NCBI GenBank assembly: GCA_946800325.1
Contig: CAMPEJ010000003.1
Location: 124,001 to 188,000 of the forward strand
DNA from: Luzula sylvatica
Taxonomy: Eukaryota; Streptophyta; Magnoliopsida; Poales; Juncaceae
Length of the DNA stretch: 64,000 bases
Direction of reading: 5' to 3'
The translations under genes and the position numbers were made by a program. The stretch's first letter is position 1. Each line of letters opens with the position of its first letter. Below are positions 1-10,002 of this stretch, in pieces. The notes beneath the pieces are model-generated. The model did not search any database, was not told the DNA's origin, and saw nothing but the letters and a program-made list of their open reading frames with translations.

Positions 1-67
1 GATTAGTTTCGAAAGATGGACTGATTTTTAATTTGTAATTTCTAGAAGGGGTGACAAGAAAAAGTAC

Positions 68-139
68 CTCAGTGAGACTGAGACCAAGAGACGATGCGAT
101 TTGTTGCTTTAAGCTAGTTCCTCTAATACTTGTTTCCAT
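68..139 (-). CDS. First coding exon of an unidentified plant gene (partial, runs off the left edge)
   Basis: Read on the minus strand, an ATG at 139-137 opens a 24-codon frame (METSIRGTSL... ending ...LGLSLTE) that runs to position 68, where GAG is followed by GTACTT, a good plant 5' splice donor. Just upstream, TAATTACAG gives a 3' splice acceptor about 13 nt before the ATG. Further upstream lies a leader with CT repeats. This is the usual plant arrangement of a noncoding first exon, an intron in the 5' leader, and a short first coding exon. The remaining exons would lie left of position 1, so the product cannot be identified. The peptide shows no signal sequence or known motif. Splice sites were judged by eye, and the exon is too short to prove coding by composition. 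Confidence 0.45.
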
Positions 140-152
140 GCTTGTCTCAACT

Positions 153-598
153 CTGTAATTATCCAAAAATTAAAGGTTCCAAATTCACTCAAAAGTATTT
201 ACCCCAATTATTCATAAAACTGAACTTAAATCCTCTTTTAATGGAGCCCAATCATGACAATCAACCAAAGTTCAAGTTATTATGACTAGATATTTCTTTT
301 AGTTTTAGCTACAATTATTTAGTAATGATGATGCATATTGACAAAAAGAAAATCAATCCCCAATTTTAACAAGAAACTCGAATTTCAGACAAAACATATA
401 AATACATCAATTTTGAAATAAATCAATCAAACACGATATAGATTAAAAGAGGATTACAGTGAGAATGACAGAAAAAACAAACCCTAATCGATCTCAAACA
501 AAAATTTATCCAACGAACGACAAAGAAAACCAAATTTGTAACAACAAATGCAGAATTTGCCGACACAAACAAACAAGAAATGGAAGAGTCAGATATAC
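153..598 (-). other. Putative intron in the 5' leader of the minus-strand gene
   Basis: On the minus strand the donor GAG|GTATAT falls at 599/598 and the acceptor TTACAG|AG at 153/152. The enclosed 446 nt is T-rich, as plant introns are. The 78-codon minus-strand frame at 423-659 spans the donor and is composition noise. Confidence 0.4.
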
Positions 599-760
599 CT
601 CCTACAAGCCGCTTAAACAGAGAGCTTATCGACAATATCAAAGAAATCAAAAAGTGCACAAGATTTAACAGGGAGAGAGAGAGAGAGAGAGAGAGGGAGG
701 GAGGGAGGGTTTAGCAAAGATGCTTTGAAGTGTCAGTACAGAGTGAAGACGCAGATCCAC
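599..760 (-). other. Putative noncoding first exon (5' leader) with CT/CCCT repeats
   Basis: On the minus strand the sequence before the donor carries a CCCTCCCT...CTCTCT tract, seen on the plus strand as a GA/GGGA microsatellite at 672-710. Such tracts are typical of plant 5' leaders and core promoters. The transcription start is not defined; 760 is only a rough outer limit. Confidence 0.35.
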
Positions 761-950
761 TCTGGTAACCCGAGTTTTCATATGGCTGAGCTCGGTACAC
801 AAAATTAATATCTGTGTACGGACGAACTTGTGGAGTGATTAAATGCTACGCCAGTTGTATCTAAGTTATTGAGAACGGTGAGAGGGGGCTGGTTAATTCT
901 TCGCGCCTCGACGCGTGGGTTAAGGTGTTATTTCTTGACTGCGCCGCGTT

Positions 951-957
951 CACGTGG
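951..957. promoter_or_regulatory. G-box-like CACGTGG upstream of the minus-strand gene
   Basis: CACGTGG lies in a short CpG-rich patch (about 895-960) that contrasts with the AT-rich surroundings. It sits about 200 bp upstream of the presumed leader. G-boxes bind bZIP and bHLH factors. One copy is weak evidence. Confidence 0.25.
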
Positions 958-1160
958 ACCAAACCAAACCGTTCTGGTGTTTTGTTTGGAGGAATTATAA
1001 CTTATAAGGCGTACTTATTATTCTTATTCGATTTTCAGAAAAATTAAAATTATTATTATTATAATATAATTAATTTAGTAATTTAAACAATAATCAGATA
1101 TAATTTATGAAATTATTTAAATGAAAAATGATATGTCATTTTATAAAAAGAAATTATATT

Positions 1161-1595
1161 TTGCTTGGTTTGAAAGTAAAAAGAGGAAAGGAAAGAAAAG
1201 AGAAGAGAAGAAAATTCTCAAGGATAAAAAAATTATCTTACTCATGATTAGTTTGAAAGGTAAATGAAAATGTTGTAATTATAATTATTATATTATTTTA
1301 TTTTTAAATTAATTGATGTAAATACAACAAATTATTTTTTAAAAACTATGATACTATAAACTTCTAAATACAATATATTTTAAACATAATTTATTTTTCA
1401 AAATATGATATTTTTTTACATAATTAATTTTTTTCTACACATATTTTTTCATCATCACTATTTGATACTATAATTGATAGATATATTTTCCTTCCTTTTC
1501 CTTCATTTTCCCTTTTTTATTCTCAAACCAAGTACGGGAATAGTTTACCTTCCCTTCCCTTCCCTTCCTCTCATATCCCCCCTCAAACCAAGCAA
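1161..1595. mobile_element. MITE with perfect 13-bp terminal inverted repeats
   Basis: TTGCTTGGTTTGA at 1161-1173 is perfectly inverted as TCAAACCAAGCAA at 1583-1595. Inside the repeats, a purine-rich stretch (AGGAAAGG, AAGAGAAG) on the left is matched by pyrimidine-rich stretches (CCTTCCCTTCCC) on the right, extending the inverted symmetry. The 435-bp AT-rich body has no coding frame. Flanks are TA-rich, so the target duplication (TA or a 3-bp TTA/TAA type) cannot be fixed. A degenerate internal copy of the end (CTCAAACCAAGTACGGG, about 1522) suggests nesting or internal duplication. The superfamily is not settled. Confidence 0.65.
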
Positions 1596-4254
1596 TAATA
1601 AAAAAAAAATCTCGGACTAAACATAGTTGGTCATAATTGATAATATAAAAAACGTAAAATTATTTTTTTTCGATAGTTTATATTTTTCAATTTGTTTCTC
1701 GGACTAAACATATTTGAAACTTGAAAGCTAGAAAAATGATCTTCATTGTTAATTTATTGTTCTTCTTTTCATTCTAGATCGAAGAAAAAACAAAACACGT
1801 CCTCATGTTGGTTGATTTCTTTGCGACGTCGTATTTTCTATTTTCCACTTCATCTCTCCCGACTTCTTCTGGTCATATTTTTGATGAACTGAATATCAAG
1901 TAATAAAGTACGGTCATGCATACATATTTTTTTATGAGAGTAAATATAATATGTGTCTTATATTTATTTTCTCTTCTAATGAATTTGCAAAGAATAACAC
2001 ATTGTAGCGAGCCACAATCTTGAGAAGTGAAGACACAAAGACTTTTCACTGACCAAATATCTCTTTTGATTTTTTTTCAGACTTCCCAAAAAGACATTGG
2101 CCAAATAAAAGAGATCAATTTCAAATTTGACTTTTCTAGCAATTGAACATTTATTTAAAGCTTCTTCCATTATTATTGTTGTTAAGAGAGATGTTGATAC
2201 AATTTTAAATGAAAAAATCGCCCATTTCTCTCCTTCCAAATATTTCACATTGTAGCGAGCCAAATTGTGCTCCTTTTGACGGTGTGCGCCTCGTCTCTTT
2301 TTTTTCTAGCTAATGGTTCAAAATGGAAGAAGGTCTTCGGAACAATTCACTGCTCTTATAATGTTGAACGTGTCAATTGTCATAGCGAAAATTCAATCTG
2401 ATCAAGTACATTTATAATTTAGTTTTTTCAAATTTACAAAAAAAACTATGTTTTTATAGAAAGCCACGTTCATTCAATCATAATCACTGAAAAAAATATG
2501 AGTTAATACTAACTATTGATTTTCAAAAATTTAATAGATCAACAAATTATATTATTTTATATATATATAACACAAATGGTACATTATAAAAGAGCAACAC
2601 ACTTTCTTTCACCTTTGATAATCTCGTGTACCACGTGCACTCAGAAAAGGACCATTCTTCTTCTTTAACTTTTGTTAATAACTAAACCCATTTTGTACCC
2701 TTATAAATTTTCATAACATGCGAATTAAACAAAATTCATATCTTTTTACTTTTTCAAATTTTCTTCACGTCAAATAATATTTTTTATTTTCCATTATCTA
2801 CCATTCGAATACATCAAACATAACATGTGAGTTTTGATCCTCTCTTTTATGATATGTACAATAATATGTATAATAGTAGGGATATTGAGTAAAATATATT
2901 TTTTACTCCCTCAAGTTTTTATGGAATTCTTCTTAAAAAGTTCCATGCAATTATTATGTTTCCAGTGCAATAATATATTTTTAATTTTGTGAATTTTGTG
3001 AATTTAGCGCTTGGATCATTTTTTTTAATTATGTGATAAATAATAGTAATTTACTTATGATAATTATTCACAGTGCACAATTACACGTGACTTACTAATT
3101 TTTCTCTATGCCTATTTTTTTTTGGGTTATTGATAGGATTTGGGCCTATTTTTGTATTAAATAAAAAAAAGGCAATTTCATTTACATAATATCTTTATTG
3201 ACTAAAGTTATCAGGATTAAGAGCTACGAGATATTTATAATAATATGTTTGTTTGCCTTTTATTGTTTTTAATTTAGGTTTTTGTGTTATGTTGTGCAGA
3301 TTTTGCGGTACACTTTTTATGAAGTTAATGAAAATATGTCTGAGTTTTTCAATTTTCATAAAAAAAACACAGTACTAATTTAAAGACATAATTTAAATTA
3401 AATTTTGTCTTTACAAAACTCAAAATATCATACTTGCATTTCAAAATAAGAAATGATAAATGATTATATGATAAAAGAATATGTCTATATTTTATTTCTG
3501 ATTTACTTGAAGTTATCGCTAAAAGATCCTCAAAATCATGATTTTTGTTCTATTACATAATTGAGCGATAAAATATAATTTATAAAAATTAAAAAAGACG
3601 TGTTATGAATATTTTTATGCATTCTAGGGTAAAATGTTATTTCACTTTCATGGGGGTGTATAATGTTCTTCTTAAGTATATTTATAGGTATGCACTCGTA
3701 TAGACCATATGTTTTCACTTTCAAATCATAATTTAGGTCATAAAAGTAACTTTTTTACATATCAAATATGATGAGAGAATTCGATAGCATATATTGATTA
3801 TTACACTAAGATCACTCAACTATTTATTTATTTTTAAGAAACGAGAAGTCTCGTATGTTCTCTATTCACAAATATCAATAAATATCGAACTCATAACTTT
3901 TGACAACATATAATTTTTTCTATTTCACACTCAACTAACTAGGATATTGATCCATTGATAAATCACTCAACTATTAAAAAAAATCATTACATCATTACAA
4001 TGACAGTAAATAACATTATTATGTTGGATGAAATGTGCATGGATCATTGTACAAATTTGAAATTGATTATCCGTACATTAATTATTAATACTTATCTTTA
4101 ATCTCACGAATATCTCTCCTTGGTGATCATGTTTAATCTCACGAATATAATTATCAAGGACGAACAAGGAAGGATATTAATTTCAAGTCCTTGCCTATTG
4201 TCTTATTTATTTATTTATTTATTTATTATCTGATCATGTTTGATCTCTTTGGTG
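1596..4254. other. AT-rich intergenic spacer, no gene recognised
   Basis: No supported coding region or RNA gene. The short frames here (for example 1976-2263 and 3536-3724, minus strand) lack family motifs or credible splice context. Small structures only: CTCGGACTAAACATA twice (about 1611 and 1697), a 17-bp direct repeat at 1998 and 2246, TTTAATCTCACGAATAT twice (4097 and 4132), and a TTTA microsatellite at about 4204-4228. Confidence 0.6.
1998..2262. repeat. 17-bp exact direct repeat bracketing 231 bp
   Basis: CACATTGTAGCGAGCCA occurs at 1998-2014 and again at 2246-2262. The length would suit a target duplication of a retroposed sequence, but the enclosed segment has no poly-A tail, terminal repeats or pol III boxes. 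A local duplication or a worn insertion are both possible. Confidence 0.5.
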
Positions 4255-4350
4255 AATTAATAATTGTACGGTTTGTTTGGATGTCCAAATTATAATGTGT
4301 TGAAAAATATAATTTGTTTTGAAAAATTCTAAAATTTTGTTGTTGTAATA
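4255..4350 (+). mobile_element. Fragment related to the left part of the 5784-7082 transposon
   Basis: The segment GTTTGTTTGGATGTCCAAAT... followed by an A/T-rich stretch and TCTAAAATTTTGTTGTT closely parallels 5871-5955 of the complete element, which reads GTTTGTTTGGATGTCCGAAT... and GAAAATTTTGGAATTTTGTT. Terminal repeats are not preserved. It appears to be a truncated, diverged relative. Confidence 0.45.
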
Positions 4351-4399
4351 TAAAGAGGGCACCTATTTAGATTTAGCTTGTACAAGCAAACCTCATTTT

Positions 4400-4729
4400 T
4401 TGCTTGTAAATTTTGTATCGTTAGATCTGCTTGAAGATCCGTGTGATTTAACTCTCAAACGACCAGTCTTCTCCTTCCGTCCTCCGTTTCATTCTCCGTC
4501 TGATTCTCTTCTCGTTCCCAAATGGAAGCCTCCATCTAAGTCCCTCTCTCCTCTCTCTCCTCCCTCTCGCAGAATTGAAGGTTTGTTCCCTGCAGGTTTC
4601 TCTCCATTCCCCGCTCACACAATTTCTTGCCTCACAAGTCCTCACAGAGACAAAAGTGCGGTATTCATTTCATTTTTGCACTGGACAAGTTTTTGGTTTG
4701 TTTATCTTGAGTCGATTCACCTTAGTTAA
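4400..4729 (+). pseudogene. Codon-like segment without a start codon, possible exon or gene remnant
   Basis: A plus-strand frame opens at a TTG and reads a Pro/Ser-rich stretch including KRPVFSFRPPFHSPSDS and PSRRIEGLFPAGF before dissolving into intron-like T-rich sequence. The segment is richer in C and less AT-rich than its surroundings. Possible splice signals are CTCGCAG at about 4565 and GAAG|GTTTGT at about 4580. There is no ATG in frame and no domain was recognised. It could be a 5' leader, a lone exon or a decayed gene piece. Confidence 0.2.
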
Positions 4730-5496
4730 TTATTGAGCTTTTTCTTTCTATTCTCCGTTTTTCAGCCTGGTTTGCTTGTTTCGTGAGCCATCCTCTCTCT
4801 ATTTGTCAATGATTTCTTGTTGATTGAGGGTAAAGTGAAATAATTGTATTATATTGAGATTAATTGTGCTTAATATATGCTCAGTTTGCTTCAATTACCG
4901 ATTAAGATGATCATCATGCTTGTTTTTTTTGTTGATTTTGATGTTTATTAGAGTCTAATTTTGGTATATAATAGAGTTTTTTAATTAGATTTTGGCTCCT
5001 ACTGAGGAAACATTCGCTTGCGATATTGATTATTGTGACGTCGTCGAGATTGAGATTGTCTGTAAATATTAGGAATTTGGGAAAAGCCACGGTTTCTACT
5101 GGGAAAGAAGATTTGTTTTCAGAACGATATTATGCGTATATTTGGTCAAGGTGAAATAATTAAATTATTTCAGCATTAAGATATATAAAAATTGATTAAA
5201 ATTATGCGTATATTCGCAGCATGTAGGGCGGATATAACTCCAATCAAGATTCATGCCAATATTTGAATTCTTGAGAACTATTCAGTAGAGATTTTTTTTG
5301 CAATATTTGCACAAGGCAGGGGCTTTTTGAAAATTTTCTGGACATTTCGATTTAAACATAATGGATGCGAGATTCACGAATTAGGGTTTATGGTTATGGT
5401 TATGATTATGGTCATAATTGTGTAAGAATTAGGGTTTATTGTTATGATTATTTGAAATTTTGTTGTTTGTTTGACTTTTATGCAATTTTGGACTTG
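4730..5496. other. T-rich spacer, no gene seen
   Basis: Intron-like or intergenic DNA. The only structure is a short run of AGGGTTTATGGTTATGG-type repeats near 5385-5460, which are not telomeric arrays. Confidence 0.5.
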
Positions 5497-5783
5497 TTAG
5501 TAACATAATTCCTAAAACTGGTAAGGTACCAAATAAGGTTGGGCCTATTTGTAATTTTATTGTTTGTTTGTGCTTCTTATTAGAAATTAAAATTGTTTGG
5601 GTACCAATTAAGGTACCAATTAAGGTTGGGCCTATTAGAAATTTTGTTGTTTGTGCTTCTTATTTTCAATTTAATTGATATTTATGTAATTTTTTGGACA
5701 TTTAAGTAATTTTACACTTACTAGTAAATGGCTTCTCTGAAAACTGGTACGGTATCATATTTGAAATAAGAATTTTACACTTA
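5497..5783. repeat. Degenerate local repeats rich in GGTACC
   Basis: Units of the type TTAGTAA...CCTAAAACTGGTA-GGTA-C recur at about 5497 and 5717, and again right of the transposon at 7083. GGTTGGGCCTATT...GTGCTTCTTATT recurs at about 5538 and 5621. These units look like an old local tandem duplication. Confidence 0.5.
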
Positions 5784-7082
5784 GGGGCCGTTTGGCAAGT
5801 GGAATTAGTAGAGTGGAATCGGATTATGAGATGGAGGAGAAAAAAATTCTGGAATTAATAATTCCACAGTTTGTTTGGATGTCCGAATCATAAGATGCCG
5901 GAAACTATAATTCTTTGTTTGGTTGTTTAGAAAATTTTGGAATTTTGTTATTTCAAATTTAAAAATTTAATTTAATTAAATTTAATAAAAAATATTAAGT
6001 TTTTTACTCATCAAATAACAATATGTAAAATGTATAAAATAATATACAATAGTATTTTTCTTCCTATACATATAATTATTATTATAACATAATTAAATCA
6101 CAATTATGTTATCCATTTTAAATCACAGTATAGTAGCACGCAAAATCGATTGGACAAATCTCTAATTTCAAATTTAAAATATTCTTAACAATATAACAAA
6201 TTAGAAATAATATTTTTAGTGCCTCTAGTATAGTAGTATTGTCCAAATCGGATACCAGTATAAATTACACCCTTTCCACCTCTTAGCAAACCTGTAATAA
6301 AAAAATTGTTTCAATTTTGATCCATCAAATCCAATAACAATATAAATTGAACAGCTGTCATATATATAAATGATAATATGCATTCTCTATCAATGTATAA
6401 ATTAAAAAAAAATTAATTGAACAAGACGTATCAGACATTTAATCAAGAAAAAACAAATACAAAATCAGAAATTTGATCCTTTGTAGTGTAATTATCTGTT
6501 TAATACACACAATATTGCTGTAATTGGAGAAATAAAAAATCAGAAATTTAATCACCTAATAGTATTTCAGATTTATTGTAAACACTACAAATTTCAATTC
6601 AGTAATTGGAGAAATTGTTCAATTTAACATCTCAAGTGAACCAAGAAAATAAAATCATATAAAAACAAATTCTTAACTCGTTTCAGAGAGAGAGAGAGAA
6701 AGAGAGAGAGAACCTTGAGGCTTTATTATTCTCTAGAGAGATCAAGTCAAAATATTGCTGGAGATGTAGGTGAAAGAAGCCAATCGTGAAAAATCTTAGA
6801 TGAACCCTAGAAGAACGTGGCTAGTCCATTATTGAGAGGATAAAAAATGAGCGAGGCTTTATAATCTCTCCTTTATTCTTGGCGCTAGCAACTAGAAGAG
6901 AGAGCGGAGGAAATATTTTGCCGCACCTTGGCGCTCTGAGATTTTTTGGAGCCAAATTTGGGGAGTTATGGGAGACCGGGGTTTTATAATTCCTTCTTTT
7001 TCCTTGCGCCAAACAAAGGATTGTGTTTTGCAGATATTTTTAGTTCCGCTCCGTCTCAAAATTCTCAACGCCAAACAGCCCC
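5784..7082. mobile_element. Nonautonomous PIF/Harbinger-like DNA transposon, complete, TTA target duplication
   Basis: The left end GGGGCCGTTTGGC (5784-5796) is inverted at the right end as GCCAAACAGCCCC (7070-7082), 12 of 13 bases pairing. TTA stands directly outside both ends (5781-5783 and 7083-7085). A 3-bp TTA/TAA duplication with G-rich ends is characteristic of the PIF/Harbinger superfamily. The 1,299-bp interior has no transposase. It holds AT-rich sequence, a GA microsatellite (6684-6711) and, near the right end, internally repeated GGCTTTATAATCTC / TTGGCGC motifs that create meaningless short frames on the minus strand. Movement would need a transposase from elsewhere. hAT is less likely because no 8-bp duplication is seen. 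Confidence 0.75.
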
Positions 7083-7160
7083 TTATTAGTAAATGATTTT
7101 CCCTAAAAACTGGTACGGTATCATCGAAAAATTAAAATGTGAATTTTAGACTTATAATCA
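7083..7160. repeat. Right-hand copy of the local repeat split by the transposon
   Basis: TTAGTAAATGATTTTCCCTAAAAACTGGTACGGTATCAT resembles the segment at 5717-5756 left of the transposon in both order and spacing. The transposon therefore sits at the border of two tandem repeat units. Confidence 0.55.
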
Positions 7161-7319
7161 TCACTGGTACCAAATATCAAAACCATTTATACATTCCCAT
7201 TTCAGTTTTATAACAAGCTCTCATACATTTTCGGTACCAATACACCTCGGTACAAATACAATCACATTTTAGTAGACACATACAAACATTTATAACACAA
7301 TTTTATTGAACTCTAATCA

Positions 7320-8598
7320 AAACCCTAAAAACAATCATATTCACATTCACATTCAATCGCAAAATTGTCGACGTTTGAATTGGAGCTACTAAACCTTCTA
7401 CAACCCCATATCTAAAAACCTAAAACTGCCAGGGCTATATTTACAAAAAAAACTCATCAACACTTTAAACACTTCCTCCTACGACATTTTATTCGCAAAA
7501 AACACCCTCCATTCCTTACACAAACTTTCTCCTCTCACAAAAACCTAGAGTACTCTCATTTTTCTCTTTTGCACAAAACAGCCTAAGCTTTCTCAAACTG
7601 TCAGAAAGTCCCGAGCTTCTTCTACTATCTTTGAAAAGCGGGCCCGCCACACTCCCTTTCTTTAAAAGCTCCCGAAAGCATCTAGTGAAACTTGTCTACA
7701 AACACTTCCTATTCTAACTTCTTCAACATTGAAATTGGAGCTTCACTTCTAAGTTCAATATCATTCTATAGAGGCACAGTGACATTTAGTCAAACAGATG
7801 TTGTGCATCATTCCTGAAATCAAAAAATAAAAAATTCGCCGCAACAACTCAATATCAGAAGATATAAACACAAATTTCACCCAATCAAGTATTATTGTGC
7901 GTATAATTCAGTACATTACCTTTAAATTAGTTGAAATACATTCCAATTAATAGCTCCCATTGGTCAAACTTCGCTCCCTAAATTATTCTTGAACTGAAAG
8001 TCGTGGAAAAGGAAAAGATAAGAAATTGGCGAACTGCTCGTACATTTTTGAGCAACCCTAATGCCAACAAATCTGAAAATTAGAAACCACAATATAAATT
8101 AAATTAGATCAATTAATCAATGTATAAAAAATAATCTATAAAACTTACCTCACAACATTAAAAACCCCACAAAAGAAAAAGTAGAACCTGAAAATGAAAC
8201 TCTTGGAAGGGTATTAACGATTAAATAAGGTACTTGTAGAAAGGTATTGAAGATCAGCAATTAAGATTTACACGAAATCCAGCAATCAGCTTCGATCTGA
8301 CAAGAGTTGCACACAATTGATTTATCTATTTTCGTGAAACAAATAAAATCAGCACAGCCAAGAGGAATCAACTCAAAATGTGTACTAATCCCCGCAAATT
8401 ATACATCACTTCATTATCAATCAAGTAATTACCTCACAAATTTATTTCAGGGGTATCCTTTTTGTCTTGTCCTGAAGCTTTGCTTGATGAAAATTGAAAA
8501 GAGGAAGAGGAGATAACATCGTATCAGTGAGAGGGGTAGAGGAGGAGCTTCGCCGGTCGAGCACTGAAGAACTTGGTGAGTACTCTGTTGAAATGATG

Positions 8599-8647
<49 letters not shown>

Positions 8648-8706
8648 GGGGAGAGACGGAGGGGCACATGAGAGAAGAAGAAAGTTGAATGAAGATGAAA
8701 CGGTGT
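7320..8706 (-). ncRNA. Candidate spliced minus-strand transcript without a long reading frame
   Basis: Four segments on the minus strand are joined by plausible GT-AG introns. Exon 1 ends at 8433 (GAG|GTAATT). Exon 2 runs 8296-8149 (acceptor GTCAG, donor GAG|GTAAGT). Exon 3 runs 8072-7920 (acceptor TTTTCAG, donor AAG|GTAATG). Exon 4 begins at 7813 (acceptor TTTCAG). Exon 1 carries a long CT tract and resembles a plant leader. Frames opening in exon 1 stop before or at its end, and no frame runs through the joined exons. It may be a noncoding RNA or the leader of a gene whose coding part was lost to the transposon-rich region at 5.7-7.1 kb. Both ends are approximate, and the call rests only on splice-site patterns. 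Confidence 0.25.
8603..8644. repeat. GA/CT dinucleotide microsatellite, about 21 units
   Basis: An uninterrupted GA run. It produces the Arg-Glu and Ser-Leu repeats seen in short frames on both strands here, so those frames are not genes. Confidence 0.9.
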
Positions 8707-8719
8707 TAGACAAAAAAAA

Positions 8720-9080
8720 TTTTTTTTTTTTTTTTTTTTTCATAAAAACCCGTAGGTAAACTATTTACAAAATGTCACATTACATTACAATAATATCGTA
8801 GGAAACCTTAGTGACGAATCATAACGGAAAACTCTAAAAGAGATCCTTAATTACACAACCAAAACCTTAAACTACTTGTTGCAACCTAACTTGTTACGCC
8901 AATGAGTCCGCCTCCACATTTTCTATTCGCGATATAATATAGAAATTCCAACCCGGATTTGCGGTAGCAAGAGCCCGACAATCTTCAAACTCATAGTATA
9001 CCCGCCAATCCACCTCTATTCCCTTATTGGTTATTGCATTTATCACGGTCTCATTTGAAGGAAATACAGTTTCAGGTCAA
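8720..9080 (-). mobile_element. 3' end of a 5'-truncated LINE of the RNase H-bearing plant type
   Basis: Twenty-one T on the plus strand (8720-8740) is the poly-A tail of a minus-strand element. Behind it lies about 150 nt of 3' untranslated sequence and then the end of an RNase H frame. The upstream limit is not sharp: coding similarity is seen to about 9,060, and an in-frame TGA occurs near 9,075. No convincing target duplication was found, perhaps because the neighbouring copia sequence cut the far side. Confidence 0.6.
8894..9070 (-). pseudogene. C-terminal RNase H domain fragment of a LINE polyprotein
   Basis: The minus-strand frame ends with TAA at 8896-8894 and reads ...ETVINAITNKG-IEVDWRVYYEFEDCRAL...NPGWNFYIISRIENVEADSLA-stop. 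The pattern VINAI...DCR.L...W.F..I.R..N..AD.LA is the usual end of the RNase H domain in plant LINEs and related retroelements, where the RNase removes RNA from RNA-DNA hybrids. Only about 55-60 residues remain, with an in-frame stop just upstream, so it is dead. The intact LINE at 24.8-29.6 kb lacks this domain and belongs to a different lineage. Confidence 0.65.
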
Positions 9081-9175
9081 CCGTAAAAGTGTACAAAAAG
9101 GACACACGAACAATCACGTTCGAGAAGACAGTAAAATGCATAATAGGATTGTGCAGAATTGGGCAAAATAACACT

Positions 9176-9391
9176 GTGCGTCATGACGCAAGATATGGTG
9201 CATCATGACGCACCATAGTGTTTTAGTTCACTAGATTATGGACTTAGCCAATTCAGGAAAAATTGCATGGTGCGTCATGACGCACCATATGGTGCGTCAT
9301 GACGCTAGAATGCGTATTTTGTCCAGTAACTTTTGGAAAGTTAAATTTACATGGTGCGTCATGACGCACGATATGGTGCGTCATGACGCAC
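9176..9391. promoter_or_regulatory. Three pairs of TGACG-containing 16-bp palindromes in the LTR promoter
   Basis: The perfect palindrome GTGCGTCATGACGCAC, or a one- to two-base variant, starts at 9176/9198, 9270/9292 and 9354/9376. Each pair has exactly 22 bp from start to start, and the space between the members is a short CAxxATG-type linker. The half-site TGACGCA belongs to the TGACG class bound by plant TGA-type bZIP factors. They lie about 90-300 bp upstream of the TATA box, where U3 enhancers are expected. Confidence 0.7.
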
Positions 9392-9481
9392 TGTGTTAAT
9401 ATGATATTTTCTGGCAGTTTTTGGTACACACGATTTGGTGAGTCCAAAAAGTACCTTTTGGATGTCCTTATCCTATCTAAG

Positions 9482-9490
9482 TATAAATAG
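9482..9490 (+). promoter_or_regulatory. TATA box of the copia LTR
   Basis: TATAAATAG followed about 10-25 bp later by a CT-rich initiator-like tract. This is the best plus-strand core promoter in the LTR. Confidence 0.6.
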
Positions 9491-9990
9491 GATCTCTCTC
9501 TCTCTCTCCTGGAACGGTTAATGATTCCTTTTGAGAGTAATTAATAGATATTGGATATCCATTAAAGAGAGAGAATAGTGAAAACCGAAAAGGCGCTTTT
9601 CGGTTAATAGAGAATCAATCGAGATCGAGCAAGTGCACCGGTACATCGTCTAGGCAGGTGTATCCGTGTCCGGCGTCTTCCGACTCAAGGTGGATACGTG
9701 TGGAGGAGCAACACTTGGTGCTCTCCGTGGTGATCGAACCGAAGGATCGAAGAACGGGAACGAACGGTGAAGGACGCACGGTGTGGGACGCGCGTAAAGT
9801 CACCAACGTGACCGGAGGAATAGAAGGCAGCGATCAACCCTTCGTGTTCCATCAATTTGGAACTGGTATAGATCTATCCTTCTATATGCATCGTACCCTC
9901 GAAGTCAAGGCGTGATCTCGGGAATTGGGGAATCGGACCGGGCCTTTCATTCCGCTGCGCGGGCCCGGGGCCGAGGATATTCTCCAACAG

Positions 9991-10002
9991 TGGTATCAGA
10001 GC
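9991..10002 (+). other. Primer binding site, initiator Met tRNA
   Basis: TGGTATCAGAGC is complementary to the 3' end of plant initiator methionine tRNA and is the standard Ty1/copia minus-strand primer site. It begins one base after the LTR terminal CA. Confidence 0.9.

Larger units (their letters stand above)
9090..9989 (+). repeat. 5' LTR (left end uncertain)
   Basis: Ends with TCTCCAACA one base before the primer binding site. It contains three pairs of 16-bp palindromes, then a TATA box (9482) and a CT-rich tract just downstream, consistent with U3 then R then U5. Without a second LTR its limits cannot be proved by comparison. The frames at 9658-9915 and similar are not genes. Confidence 0.6.

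Noticed and set aside
423..659. Short overlapping frames on both strands (78 and 69 codons)
   Set aside because: They span a predicted splice donor and leader; amino acid content is low-complexity and no family is recognised.
5385..5460. Telomere-like AGGGTTTA words
   Set aside because: Only two AGGGTTTA words with irregular TTATGG/TTATGA units, not a TTTAGGG array.
6821..7074. Two overlapping minus-strand frames in the Harbinger-like element
   Set aside because: They share repeated words only because the DNA is internally repeated; no transposase motif.
8442..8743. Ser-Leu-rich minus-strand frames and an Arg-Glu-rich plus-strand frame
   Set aside because: They come from the GA/CT microsatellite and poly-T tract.
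9090..9180. A defined 5' end for the copia LTR (TG... start)
   Set aside because: Several TG starts are possible but none forms the expected inverted match to the TCTCCAACA end, so no boundary is claimed.
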